Assembly (NCBI GenBank): GCA_946887065.1
Contig: CAMPKL010000216.1
Coordinates: forward strand, 1-6,556
Direction: 5' to 3'
DNA from: an uncultured Bryobacterales bacterium
Lineage (GTDB): Bacteria > Acidobacteriota > Terriglobia > Bryobacterales > UBA6623
Length of the DNA stretch: 6,556 nt
Part shown: positions 1-5,452 of the stretch, piece after piece
How positions within the stretch are numbered: position 1 is the stretch's first letter
How the letters are laid out: every line of letters starts with the position of its first letter
Position numbers and translations under genes: made by a program
The notes under the pieces: model-generated
Told to the model about the DNA's origin: nothing
The model's database searches: none
The model's input: only the letters and a program-made list of their open reading frames with translations

Positions 1-1
1 C

Positions 2-712
2 ACGCTAAAGCCGTCCACGGTCCACAGGGAGTATCGCGTGCTCAACCGCATCTTGAACGTCGCAGTGAAGAAGCGCCGGATTTCGTCGAACCCGTGCCAG
101 GGAGTCGATTTTCCGGTACGGCTGGCTGGCAGCACCCGCAAGCCGCACTATCTGACTGGGAGCGAACAACAGCGCATTGAGTTCTTCGCGCCGCGCTATC
201 TAAGAAACGTGATCGGCATCATGGTCGAGATGGGGCTTCGGCCCTACCGGGAGTTGTTACCGATGCGGAAGTCGCAGGTAGACCTCGCCAACCGCCTCGT
301 GCATCTGCCCGATTCGAAAACCCCCAACGGCATCGCCGACATGCCTATGACGGAGAATGCCTATCAGGCCTTCAAGGATCAAGTCGATGCCAGCGAGGGA
401 TCAGACTATCTTTTCCCGTCGACTGGTGCGACTTCGTCGAAGCCGCACCTGCTGAACATCCGGCGGAGTTGGAACGCCACGCTTAGGAGAGCAGGAGTCG
501 AGCACTTCTCGCTCTACGAGTTGCGGCATACGTTCGCGACGCGGCTCAGCGCCGGAGGCGTGGCGGATCACTTCGTCACGCAACTGCTCCGGCAGGGCGA
601 TTCGGCAGTGTTCAAGCGCTACAGCCAGGCGAAGCTCAAGATGATGCGTGAAGCCCTGGCCAAGCTCGACCGAGGAGCCGCGGAGCACTCCGCGACTTCT
701 GTCACGGTCTGA
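2..712 (+). CDS. Tyrosine recombinase (phage-type integrase), 5'-truncated by window edge
   Basis: This is a site-specific DNA recombinase of the phage integrase family, which cuts and rejoins att sites through a tyrosine nucleophile. The reading frame is open to the left edge. A GTG at 38 could be taken as a start, but the codons before it (2-37) read TLKPSTVHREYR, which looks like an integrase core-binding domain, so the real start lies outside the window. Counting from the GTG as residue 1, the catalytic domain shows the box I arginine R68 (GLRPYRELL), the beta-strand lysine K94 (SKTPNG), R163 in YELRHTFATRL and the nucleophile Y195 (KRYSQ). The usual HxxR histidine is Y160 and the usual H/W nine residues before the tyrosine is Q186. 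I remember the same LLRQGD...YSQ form from acidobacterial integrases, so this is probably a subfamily trait rather than decay. The gene ends 103 bp before the 3' end of a tRNA-Pro gene, which suggests that tRNA is its integration target. Nothing about its partners can be seen here. Confidence 0.9.
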   Translation, partial: TLKPSTVHREYRVLNRILNVAVKKRRISSNPCQGVDFPVRLAGSTRKPHYLTGSEQQRIEFFAPRYLRNVIGIMVEMGLRPYRELLPMRKSQVDLANRLVHLPDSKTPNGIADMPMTENAYQAFKDQVDASEGSDYLFPSTGATSSKPHLLNIRRSWNATLRRAGVEHFSLYELRHTFATRLSAGGVADHFVTQLLRQGDSAVFKRYSQAKLKMMREALAKLDRGAAEHSATSVTV

Positions 713-717
713 CCAGC

Positions 718-768
718 CGTACCGAGTTTTCGCACGGTTTTGGTACGTTTCGCCGGTTTCGAGCCGGC
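718..768. repeat. Imperfect repeats between integrase stop and tRNA
   Basis: Just after the integrase stop there is an inverted repeat, CGTACC (718-723) and GGTACG (742-747). Overlapping it are two imperfect direct copies of a motif of the form GTTTTCGCACGGTTT (726-740) and GTTTCGCCGGTTT (747-759), about 21 bp apart. A small GCCGG/CCGGC inverted repeat (752-756 and 764-768) follows. Spaced repeats beside an att site can be integrase arm-binding or excisionase sites, but they could equally be a weak terminator or chance. No T-tract follows, so an intrinsic terminator is not well supported. Confidence 0.3.
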
Positions 769-815
769 CCGACTTAACGGCAAGATGGAGACGCATTGAA
801 AAAACAGGAGTTAGA

Positions 816-892
816 TGGTCGGGGCGGAGGGATTCGAACCCCCGGCTTCCTGCTCCCAAAGCAGGCGCGCTACCAGACTGCGCCACGCCCCG
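816..892 (-). tRNA. tRNA-Pro (anticodon UGG), CCA encoded
   Basis: On the minus strand the sequence folds as a complete 77-nt cloverleaf. The acceptor stem CGGGGCG (892-886) pairs with 826-820. The D-arm region contains TGGTAGCGC. The anticodon stem CCTGC/GCAGG encloses the loop TTTGGGA, giving anticodon TGG at 858-856. The T arm contains GGTTCGAATCC. The discriminator base A is at 819 and the 3' CCA is encoded at 818-816. It decodes proline codons. A run of six T on the minus strand (804-799) lies 11 nt beyond the CCA and may help termination. The gene follows the EEP gene on the same strand after 63 bp. Its 3' end faces the integrase and is intact, as expected if an integrated element restored it. 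Confidence 0.97.
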
Positions 893-911
893 AACCCGTG
901 AAACTCACTTG

Positions 912-917
912 ATTCTA
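912..917 (-). promoter_or_regulatory. Possible -10 box for tRNA-Pro
   Basis: On the minus strand TAGAAT lies 19 bp upstream of the tRNA 5' end and matches the TATAAT consensus at five of six bases. No good -35 box is seen at 16-18 bp spacing, so the tRNA could also be transcribed by read-through from the upstream gene. Confidence 0.25.
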
Positions 918-955
918 GATCATTGTTGGCGGGGTTATGGAGAAGGAGAAGTCCT

Positions 956-1891
956 TCATTCTCGTTCTGGGATGCCGATCCGCCGTTTTCGTGTGTGCCA
1001 GGCAGCCACGCTCCATAGTCCCACCGCGGCGAACGACGCGAGAGTGACCAGGCTGCCGTCGGCGACGGGCGCGGCGGCGGAGACGGCGGAATTGGAGGCG
1101 GCCATGCTTGTCTTGAGCCAGCGATGGTCGGAACCGTCGTAGTCGCCCAGAACCTGATCGGTTGCGACGAAGCCTTTCGTGTAGATCCAGTCGAGACGCC
1201 CCAGCAAGGCATGCGTCCGGCCGCCGACGGCGCCGAATGCGTCGACGTATCCGCTTGCCTCAAGCAATTCGATCGACGGCTCTGATTCTTGACCGCCGAA
1301 AATCCAGCCGACCGTGTTGAAGTCTCCGGCGACGATGACCGGGCCAGCGAAGCCGCGAGCGTGCAGCAAGATCCGGCGGATCTCGGCGGCCCTGGCCGCG
1401 CCGAGAAACGGATTCCCATGTCGTTTGAACGTCAGATGGATTGAATAGACGCGGAATGCCGGCCCATTGGGCGGCTGGATGTCGGCCCAGGGTAGGTCGC
1501 GAGCCCAGGCGGGGTTGGCCGCAATGAGGCCGGATTGGACGATCGGCCAGCGGGAGAGGATGGCGTTGGAGTATTCATGAACTCCATGCCACTGGCTCCC
1601 CGCGTCCGTGGTCAGCGGCCGGCCTGGATCCGGGCATTCTTGCAGCGCGATGACGTCGGAGGTAGCGGCGAACAAGTCAAGCGCCTGTTGAGCTTTGCCA
1701 TCTGCAGCAAGGCTGAGACCTCCCAGGTTCCAGGTTGCGACTCGTACCGGGGGAGAATCCGGCTCAGCGGTCACCGCCTGAATGGGCGCTGGTAAGGTCG
1801 CCAACAGCAACCAAGCGGCGATTTGCATTTGGCGCCAAGACGGGACCAGGAATCGTTTTGTCCGCAAGCAACTCAAATCTAATTTTCCCAT
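956..1891 (-). CDS. Exported endonuclease/exonuclease/phosphatase (EEP) family protein with C-terminal membrane anchor
   Basis: The 311-residue product belongs to the metal-dependent EEP fold (DNase I, exonuclease III and sphingomyelinase-like enzymes), which hydrolyse phosphodiester or phosphate-ester bonds. Visible motifs in order are TWN (N55), LQE (metal ligand E85), a histidine in SIHL (H152), GDFN (D190, N192), LDWI (D234) and the terminal SDH (D255, H256). All key catalytic positions therefore appear present. The N terminus is basic, then has a hydrophobic stretch at about 23-38 ending in IQA, which looks like a signal peptide. M22 is a possible alternative start that would give a more typical one, and neither start has a clear Shine-Dalgarno. 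After the enzyme domain comes a linker, a hydrophobic segment at about 280-299 and a basic RKRR tail (301-304), resembling a C-terminal sorting or anchoring signal. The substrate cannot be told from sequence. It starts 24 bp after the ctaA stop on the same strand, probably in one transcript. Confidence 0.85.
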   Translation of the reverse strand: MGKLDLSCLRTKRFLVPSWRQMQIAAWLLLATLPAPIQAVTAEPDSPPVRVATWNLGGLSLAADGKAQQALDLFAATSDVIALQECPDPGRPLTTDAGSQWHGVHEYSNAILSRWPIVQSGLIAANPAWARDLPWADIQPPNGPAFRVYSIHLTFKRHGNPFLGAARAAEIRRILLHARGFAGPVIVAGDFNTVGWIFGGQESEPSIELLEASGYVDAFGAVGGRTHALLGRLDWIYTKGFVATDQVLGDYDGSDHRWLKTSMAASNSAVSAAAPVADGSLVTLASFAAVGLWSVAAWHTRKRRIGIPERE

Positions 1892-1915
1892 GGACGGGCC
1901 GACAGACAGGCTCTG

Positions 1916-2893
1916 CTAGGCTCCCGCCTGGCCGGCGACGCGGTCGCCGCGAACACCGGTGCCGGCTGAGGCCGCCTCGGATGCAACGCCTGGGGCCGCC
2001 ACGCCGGTCAGCAATAGAGAGACCCAGAGCGCTTGCGCCACTAGTAAGTGCATCAATTGCAGCCAGCCCGGGGCTCCCAAAACCACATTGAGCAGTCCCA
2101 GGCAGACCTCAGCGATGACGGCAGCGAAAGCGTATCGCGCCCAGGTTCGTTGAGGGCCTCGATGGAGCGAAAATGCCAGCGGCGCCGTCAGCTTAACCAA
2201 CCAGCCGGCAGTAAGAATGGCCACCAGCGGATGAACCAGCCTCAGACGCACGAGGAAATGGTTGGCGGCCCCCAGGTCACCGCGAACCTTATCGAACAGC
2301 CCCGGTCCCAGCGTGGACTGCGTCGGGAACAAGGTATCCCCCAGAGCGGTGACGGCGCCGGTCATCGAAGCGGCGACGATCAGCAACAGGGCCGGGGCGA
2401 ACGAAGACGCGGCGAGGGAGCGGAGCGCGGGGGCGGGCCGGTCCGCGGCACACCACGCGGTGAGCGCCGCGCTCGCGGTAAGCAGCAGCGTATTGGCCAG
2501 GTGAATGGCGATGACGATGGCGCGGGCGACGGATGCGTCGTCTTTGACTAGCTCTCCCAGCACCAAGCCGGCGCCGACCAAGCCCTCGAAAACGATAAAG
2601 AGCAGCGTCAAGGCGGCTCCGGCGAGCACCGGACCGCGGCCATAGATCCGCCACGCCGCCGCTACAAGCAGGGCTCCGAAGACTCCGCACAGGCCGCTGG
2701 TCACCCGATGGGTGAACTCAATCGCGGTTTCAACACTGGGATCCAACGGGAGAACCGTGCCGTTGCAGGTCGGCCAATGATTGCCGCAACCGGCCCCGGA
2801 GTGGGTGATGCGGACCCAGGCTCCGAACAAAATCACGCCGACGAGATAGACCACAAAGGCCCACGCGAATCGCTCAAACGTCCGGCTCTGCAC
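1916..2893 (-). CDS. ctaA: Heme A synthase (CtaA/COX15 family)
   Basis: This is an integral membrane enzyme that oxidises the C8 methyl of heme O to the formyl group of heme A for aa3-type cytochrome oxidases. The 325-residue protein shows about eight membrane segments (near 8-28, 64-82, 88-113, 122-148, 162-185, 216-238, 251-272 and 277-298) in two four-helix halves. Four histidines lie at the expected places: H62 in EFTHR, H131 in HLANT, H221 in RLVHP and H282 in LMHLL. E59 sits three residues before H62, as in the family's conserved glutamate-histidine pair. C36 and C43 in the first external loop (AGCGNHWPTCNG) have the spacing of the cysteine pair of Bacillus CtaA. The start is GTG. An in-frame stop lies only 12 bp upstream, so no longer form is possible, although no Shine-Dalgarno is evident. 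The C-terminal 25 residues are Ala/Gly-rich and probably unstructured. The EEP gene follows after 24 bp. No ctaB or oxidase subunit gene is in the window. Confidence 0.93.
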   Translation of the reverse strand: MQSRTFERFAWAFVVYLVGVILFGAWVRITHSGAGCGNHWPTCNGTVLPLDPSVETAIEFTHRVTSGLCGVFGALLVAAAWRIYGRGPVLAGAALTLLFIVFEGLVGAGLVLGELVKDDASVARAIVIAIHLANTLLLTASAALTAWCAADRPAPALRSLAASSFAPALLLIVAASMTGAVTALGDTLFPTQSTLGPGLFDKVRGDLGAANHFLVRLRLVHPLVAILTAGWLVKLTAPLAFSLHRGPQRTWARYAFAAVIAEVCLGLLNVVLGAPGWLQLMHLLVAQALWVSLLLTGVAAPGVASEAASAGTGVRGDRVAGQAGA

Positions 2894-2954
2894 ACTATAA
2901 GCGTATCAATCGCGGCGGGTTGCAGGCTCAGATTGTCGTAGTCGTGTCGTTTAT

Positions 2955-2985
2955 GGGGCGGATAGAAATAATCTGCTTCCGCCTC
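2955..2985. repeat. Inverted repeat upstream of ctaA
   Basis: GGGGCGGA (2955-2962) pairs with TCCGCCTC (2978-2985), with one G-T wobble, around a 15-nt A/T-rich loop in which AGA and TCT can extend the pairing. There is no T-tract on either side, so it is not an intrinsic terminator. It lies 62-92 bp upstream of the ctaA start, a position that would fit an operator or a leader hairpin. The function is unknown. Confidence 0.3.
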
Positions 2986-3353
2986 CCGGCTTGGCTAGAT
3001 ATATTGGTCTCGACACAGAGCAAGACTCCTCGTTTGAGTCGATGCTCACGGGCGTGCCGCTAAGTGGAATCGATCCCCAGCGTTGCATCCTGTTCGTTCT
3101 GACCACGCCGTCGGAATCGCCAAATTCGAATTTCGCTTATCTCTCCGGGACGGATTTGAGGCCCTCGGGTTCTTGCATACGTCGCGGTAGGGAGAAGTGT
3201 TTCTAACTGAGGTCTCCCGTAGGAGTGGGTAATGCGGGCGCGAGAAATTGTTTTGAAATCAGTCACGCACAGGGTTGGGTGTTCCAGCTGCAGTGCCGCG
3301 GGTGGAACCGACCGGTCGATGTTGACCATGCAACGCGTCCCCAGGCGGGCGTT

Positions 3354-3359
3354 AAGGAG
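3354..3359 (+). promoter_or_regulatory. Shine-Dalgarno of amt
   Basis: AAGGAG ends 8 nt before the GTG at 3368. This is a near-consensus ribosome binding site at normal spacing. It fixes the GTG as the amt start, and the signal peptide that begins there agrees with this. Confidence 0.8.
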
Positions 3360-3367
3360 AAGCAATC

Positions 3368-4738
3368 GTGATCAAGATAGTTACTAAGTCGAGCGGGCAA
3401 TTGCCCCTCGCGATCCTTATGGGGTTCCTGCTTTGCGGCACGGCGTTCGCTCAGGACGACGCCGGCCCCACGAATATGGACCTCAAAGTCATGGCTGACA
3501 CCCTGTGGGTGTTGATCGCAGGCTTCCTGGTCTTTTTCATGAACGCAGGATTCGGCTGCGTTGAAGCGGGCCTGTGCCGCGCCAAGAATGCGACCAACAT
3601 TCTGGGCAAGAACTTTGTTGTTTTCGGTCTATCGTCCCTGGCTTTTTGGGTCGTGGGTTTCGGCATCATGTTCGGCGACGGCAGCTCGTTCATGGGCACA
3701 ACCGGTTGGTTGTTGGGAGGAGCCGATAACAGTCCGGCGATGGGAGACGCTTATGAGGGCGTCTTCGGTTCGCTGAACTGGACGGGCGTCCCGCTGCTGG
3801 CCAAGTTTTTCTTCCAACTGGTGTTCGCCGGTACGGCGGCGACGATCGTCTCGGGTTGCGTGGCGGAACGCATTCACTACAAATCTTTCATGCTTTTCAC
3901 CTTGGTGCTGGTCGCAGTGTCCTACCCGATCACCGGCCATTGGATCTGGGGCGGCGGTTGGCTCGGCAGCATGGGCTTCCGCGATTTCGCCGGCTCTACG
4001 GTCGTTCACTCCGTCGGCGGCTGGGCGGGCCTAGCTGGAATTTTCCTGCTCGGACCGCGCTTGGGCAAATACAAGGCGGACGGACGGGTGCAACCGATCC
4101 AGGGACACAGCATGGCGTTAGTGTTCTTGGGCGGACTGATCCTGTGGTTGGGCTGGTTCGGATTCAATCCGGGCAGCACGATGGCGGCGGACCCGGCGTC
4201 CATGTCCCTGATCGTCATCACCACCAATATGGCCTGTGCAGCGGCGATTCTGAGTTCGACGCTGTTGGCCTGGATCTGGCTCGGCTCGCCTGACTTCACG
4301 ATGACGGTCAACGGCGCGTTGGCCGGCTTGGTCGCTATCACAGCTCCCTGCGCATTCGTCACCGTCGAGAGTTCCGTGATCATCGGCCTGATCGCCGGCA
4401 TCCTCGTGGTTCCGGCCGTCATCATGTTCGACAAACTGAAGATTGATGATCCGGTCGGCGCGCTTTCTGTTCACTTGGTCAACGGCATCTGGGGAACCCT
4501 TTCAGTCGGCTTGTTCGCCACCGATGGCGGCCTGTTCAACGGCGGCGGCTTCGGTTCACTGACGACTCAGGTGATCGGCATCGCCGCGGTTGCCGCATTT
4601 ACTCTAACGCTGTCCTTAGTCGCCTGGTTCGTGATCAAGATGGTCTTTGGTCTCCGCGTCACTGAAGCCGAGGAGAGAGAAGGACTGGACATGAGCGAAA
4701 TGGGCATGCCCGCCTACGGCGGAGATATCTCGGACTAG
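3368..4738 (+). CDS. amt: Ammonium transporter (Amt/MEP/Rh family)
   Basis: This inner-membrane channel-like protein conducts ammonium/ammonia for nitrogen uptake and is trimeric in known relatives. The 456-residue precursor begins with a signal peptide (basic residues, a hydrophobic core, and a likely cut after AFA at residue 28). The eleven-helix Amt core starts at about residue 44. Diagnostic residues include the pore twin histidines H214 (STVVH) and H369 (LSVHL), the structural aspartate D206 (RDFAGS), W194 in HWIWGGG, and F266 and S270 in GFNPGS. These correspond to E. coli AmtB H168, H318, D160, W148, F215 and S219. The cytosolic tail GLRVTEAEEREGLDMSEMG is the usual Amt C-terminal motif that interacts with PII proteins. 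The start is GTG with a good ribosome binding site. No PII gene (glnK) follows; a terminator comes next instead. Regulation by nitrogen status is expected for the family, but no firm promoter is visible. Confidence 0.96.
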   Translation: MIKIVTKSSGQLPLAILMGFLLCGTAFAQDDAGPTNMDLKVMADTLWVLIAGFLVFFMNAGFGCVEAGLCRAKNATNILGKNFVVFGLSSLAFWVVGFGIMFGDGSSFMGTTGWLLGGADNSPAMGDAYEGVFGSLNWTGVPLLAKFFFQLVFAGTAATIVSGCVAERIHYKSFMLFTLVLVAVSYPITGHWIWGGGWLGSMGFRDFAGSTVVHSVGGWAGLAGIFLLGPRLGKYKADGRVQPIQGHSMALVFLGGLILWLGWFGFNPGSTMAADPASMSLIVITTNMACAAAILSSTLLAWIWLGSPDFTMTVNGALAGLVAITAPCAFVTVESSVIIGLIAGILVVPAVIMFDKLKIDDPVGALSVHLVNGIWGTLSVGLFATDGGLFNGGGFGSLTTQVIGIAAVAAFTLTLSLVAWFVIKMVFGLRVTEAEEREGLDMSEMGMPAYGGDISD

Positions 4739-4813
4739 TTCTCGTTTCTACCCCGCCCCGCCGCTCCACCCCGTCAACCCCAAACGGAGCGGCGGAACCT
4801 CACTCGAGGCAAA

Positions 4814-4854
4814 AAGGGGGTCGCCCGAAAGAGCGGCCCCCTTCATCCTTTTTT
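4814..4854. terminator. Bidirectional intrinsic terminator between convergent amt and nadD
   Basis: An 11-bp stem (4814-4824 with 4833-4843, including one T-G wobble) closes an 8-nt loop. On the plus strand a run of six T follows at 4849-4854, after a 5-nt gap. On the minus strand the hairpin leads directly into five T (4815-4811), of which two are in the stem. It can stop transcription from amt on the left and nadD on the right. The right arm ends within the nadD stop codon (4845-4843). Confidence 0.85.
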
Positions 4855-5445
4855 GTAAAGCCGATGACGGCGGATATACTCGGCGACCGCGTCCGGAACA
4901 ATGCCGCGAATATCGCTTCCCTCCCTGGCTAGCTTTCGGACCGCGGTGGCCGATACGGGAACATCGACTCCTTCGAGCCGCTGAAAGCTCGCCCGCGCGG
5001 CGATGCCTTCACGCCGGGCGGAGGAAAGGCCGTGCGGCCGGGGAGCGACGATGAAAATGACCTGCTCGACGACGTCTTCCAGCCGATGCCATACGGAAAG
5101 TTCATCGAAGGCGTCTTGGCCGATCAAGAAAAATAATTCATCGGCGGGCGTGAGGCCGCCGCGCACCTTTTCAATCGTGTCGATCGAGTACGTCTTGCCG
5201 GAACCTACTAGGGCGGGATCTTCTAAACGAGAGGCTTCTAACAGCGGGTCCGCCTGACAGGCCAACTCAACCATGCGGAAACGATGCTCGTAGGCGGCCT
5301 GCGGCTCGCGGTCTTTGTGCGGCGGCCGGCCGGAAGGGATGAACAACACGCGGTCGAGACCAAACTGCTCGGCCGCTGCTTTGGCTACGGCCAGGTGCCC
5401 GTTGTGAACGGGGTCAAACGTGCCTCCAAACAGCGCGATTTTCAC
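4843..5445 (-). CDS. nadD: Nicotinate-nucleotide adenylyltransferase
   Basis: This cytosolic enzyme transfers AMP from ATP to nicotinate mononucleotide, giving deamido-NAD, the penultimate step of NAD synthesis. The 200-residue product has the normal length for the family. It opens with the nucleotidyltransferase signature GGTFDPVHNGHL (7-18, with the HxGH histidines H14 and H17), followed by PPHK (41-44), FLIGQDAF (107-114) and W119. The C-terminal SATAVR (165-170) matches the ISxTxxR ATP-binding motif, followed by PDAVAEYI. The start is GTG, chosen because the Rossmann signature must begin within the first residues. There is no strong ribosome binding site, but the obg stop codon lies only 7 bp upstream, so translation may be coupled to obg. 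The pairing with obg is common in bacteria. It ends at the shared terminator with amt. Confidence 0.96.
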   Translation of the reverse strand: MKIALFGGTFDPVHNGHLAVAKAAAEQFGLDRVLFIPSGRPPHKDREPQAAYEHRFRMVELACQADPLLEASRLEDPALVGSGKTYSIDTIEKVRGGLTPADELFFLIGQDAFDELSVWHRLEDVVEQVIFIVAPRPHGLSSARREGIAARASFQRLEGVDVPVSATAVRKLAREGSDIRGIVPDAVAEYIRRHRLYKKG

Positions 5446-5452
5446 GGCAGCA

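Larger units (their letters stand above)
1..815. mobile_element. Probable terminal segment of a tRNA-Pro-integrated element
   Basis: An integrase gene ends about 100 bp from the 3' end of an intact tRNA gene. This is the usual layout of an integrated phage, genomic island or ICE, in which the att core lies in the 3' part of the tRNA and int sits just inside the element. The tRNA points toward the integrase, so the element body should extend left of the window and its other att copy should lie there. The right boundary is set at the tRNA CCA end, because DNA beyond it holds ordinary chromosomal genes. No second att copy is visible in the window, so both the extent and the nature of the element are inferred. 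Confidence 0.45.
2894..3367. other. Divergent intergenic region between ctaA and amt, no convincing gene
   Basis: These 474 bp separate divergently transcribed ctaA and amt and should carry both promoters. Short open frames occur on both strands (for example 2991-3206 plus and 3060-3365 minus), but their products are arginine-rich, resemble nothing known to me and lack ribosome binding sites. I treat them as chance. An inverted repeat at 2955-2985 is listed separately. No clear sigma-70 promoter pair was found. The best sigma-54-like stretch, near 3275-3289, keeps the GG and GC dinucleotides at the right distance and a TGCA end, but its -24 half is poor. The length leaves room for a long amt leader or regulator sites that I cannot identify. 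Confidence 0.6.

Noticed and set aside
38..40. GTG at 38 as the integrase start
   Set aside because: The frame is open to the window edge and the preceding 12 codons read like integrase core-binding domain, so the gene begins upstream.
401..886. Minus-strand open frame starting MAQSGSAPALGAGSRGFESL
   Set aside because: Its start is the sense translation of the tRNA-Pro gene and the rest is antisense to the integrase, so it is spurious.
942..957. Hairpin GAAGGA/TCCTTC at the end of the EEP gene as a terminator
   Set aside because: Only 6 bp, moderate GC and no T-tract on either strand, so not good enough for an intrinsic terminator.
648..1142. Open frame on the plus strand whose product contains GRRDSNPRLPAPKAGAL
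   Set aside because: That stretch is the antisense translation of the tRNA-Pro gene, a well-known annotation artefact. The rest overlaps the integrase and EEP genes in other frames.
2048..2551. Arg/Gln/Gly-rich 167-codon plus-strand frame
   Set aside because: Antisense to ctaA, with the low-complexity composition expected from the reverse frame of a membrane protein gene.
2991..3206. 71-codon plus-strand frame in the ctaA-amt gap
   Set aside because: No ribosome binding site or similarity that I recognise, so it is probably chance.
3190..3218. GGGAGA/TCTCCC inverted repeat upstream of amt
   Set aside because: A 6-bp stem with a 17-nt loop is expected by chance in a region of this size.
3275..3289. 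Sigma-54 promoter for amt
   Set aside because: GG and GC spacing and the TGCA end fit, but the -24 half does not match TGGCAC, so I do not list it as a feature.
3060..3365. 101-codon minus-strand frame in the ctaA-amt gap
   Set aside because: No ribosome binding site, no recognisable motif and an arginine-rich composition typical of chance frames in GC-rich DNA.
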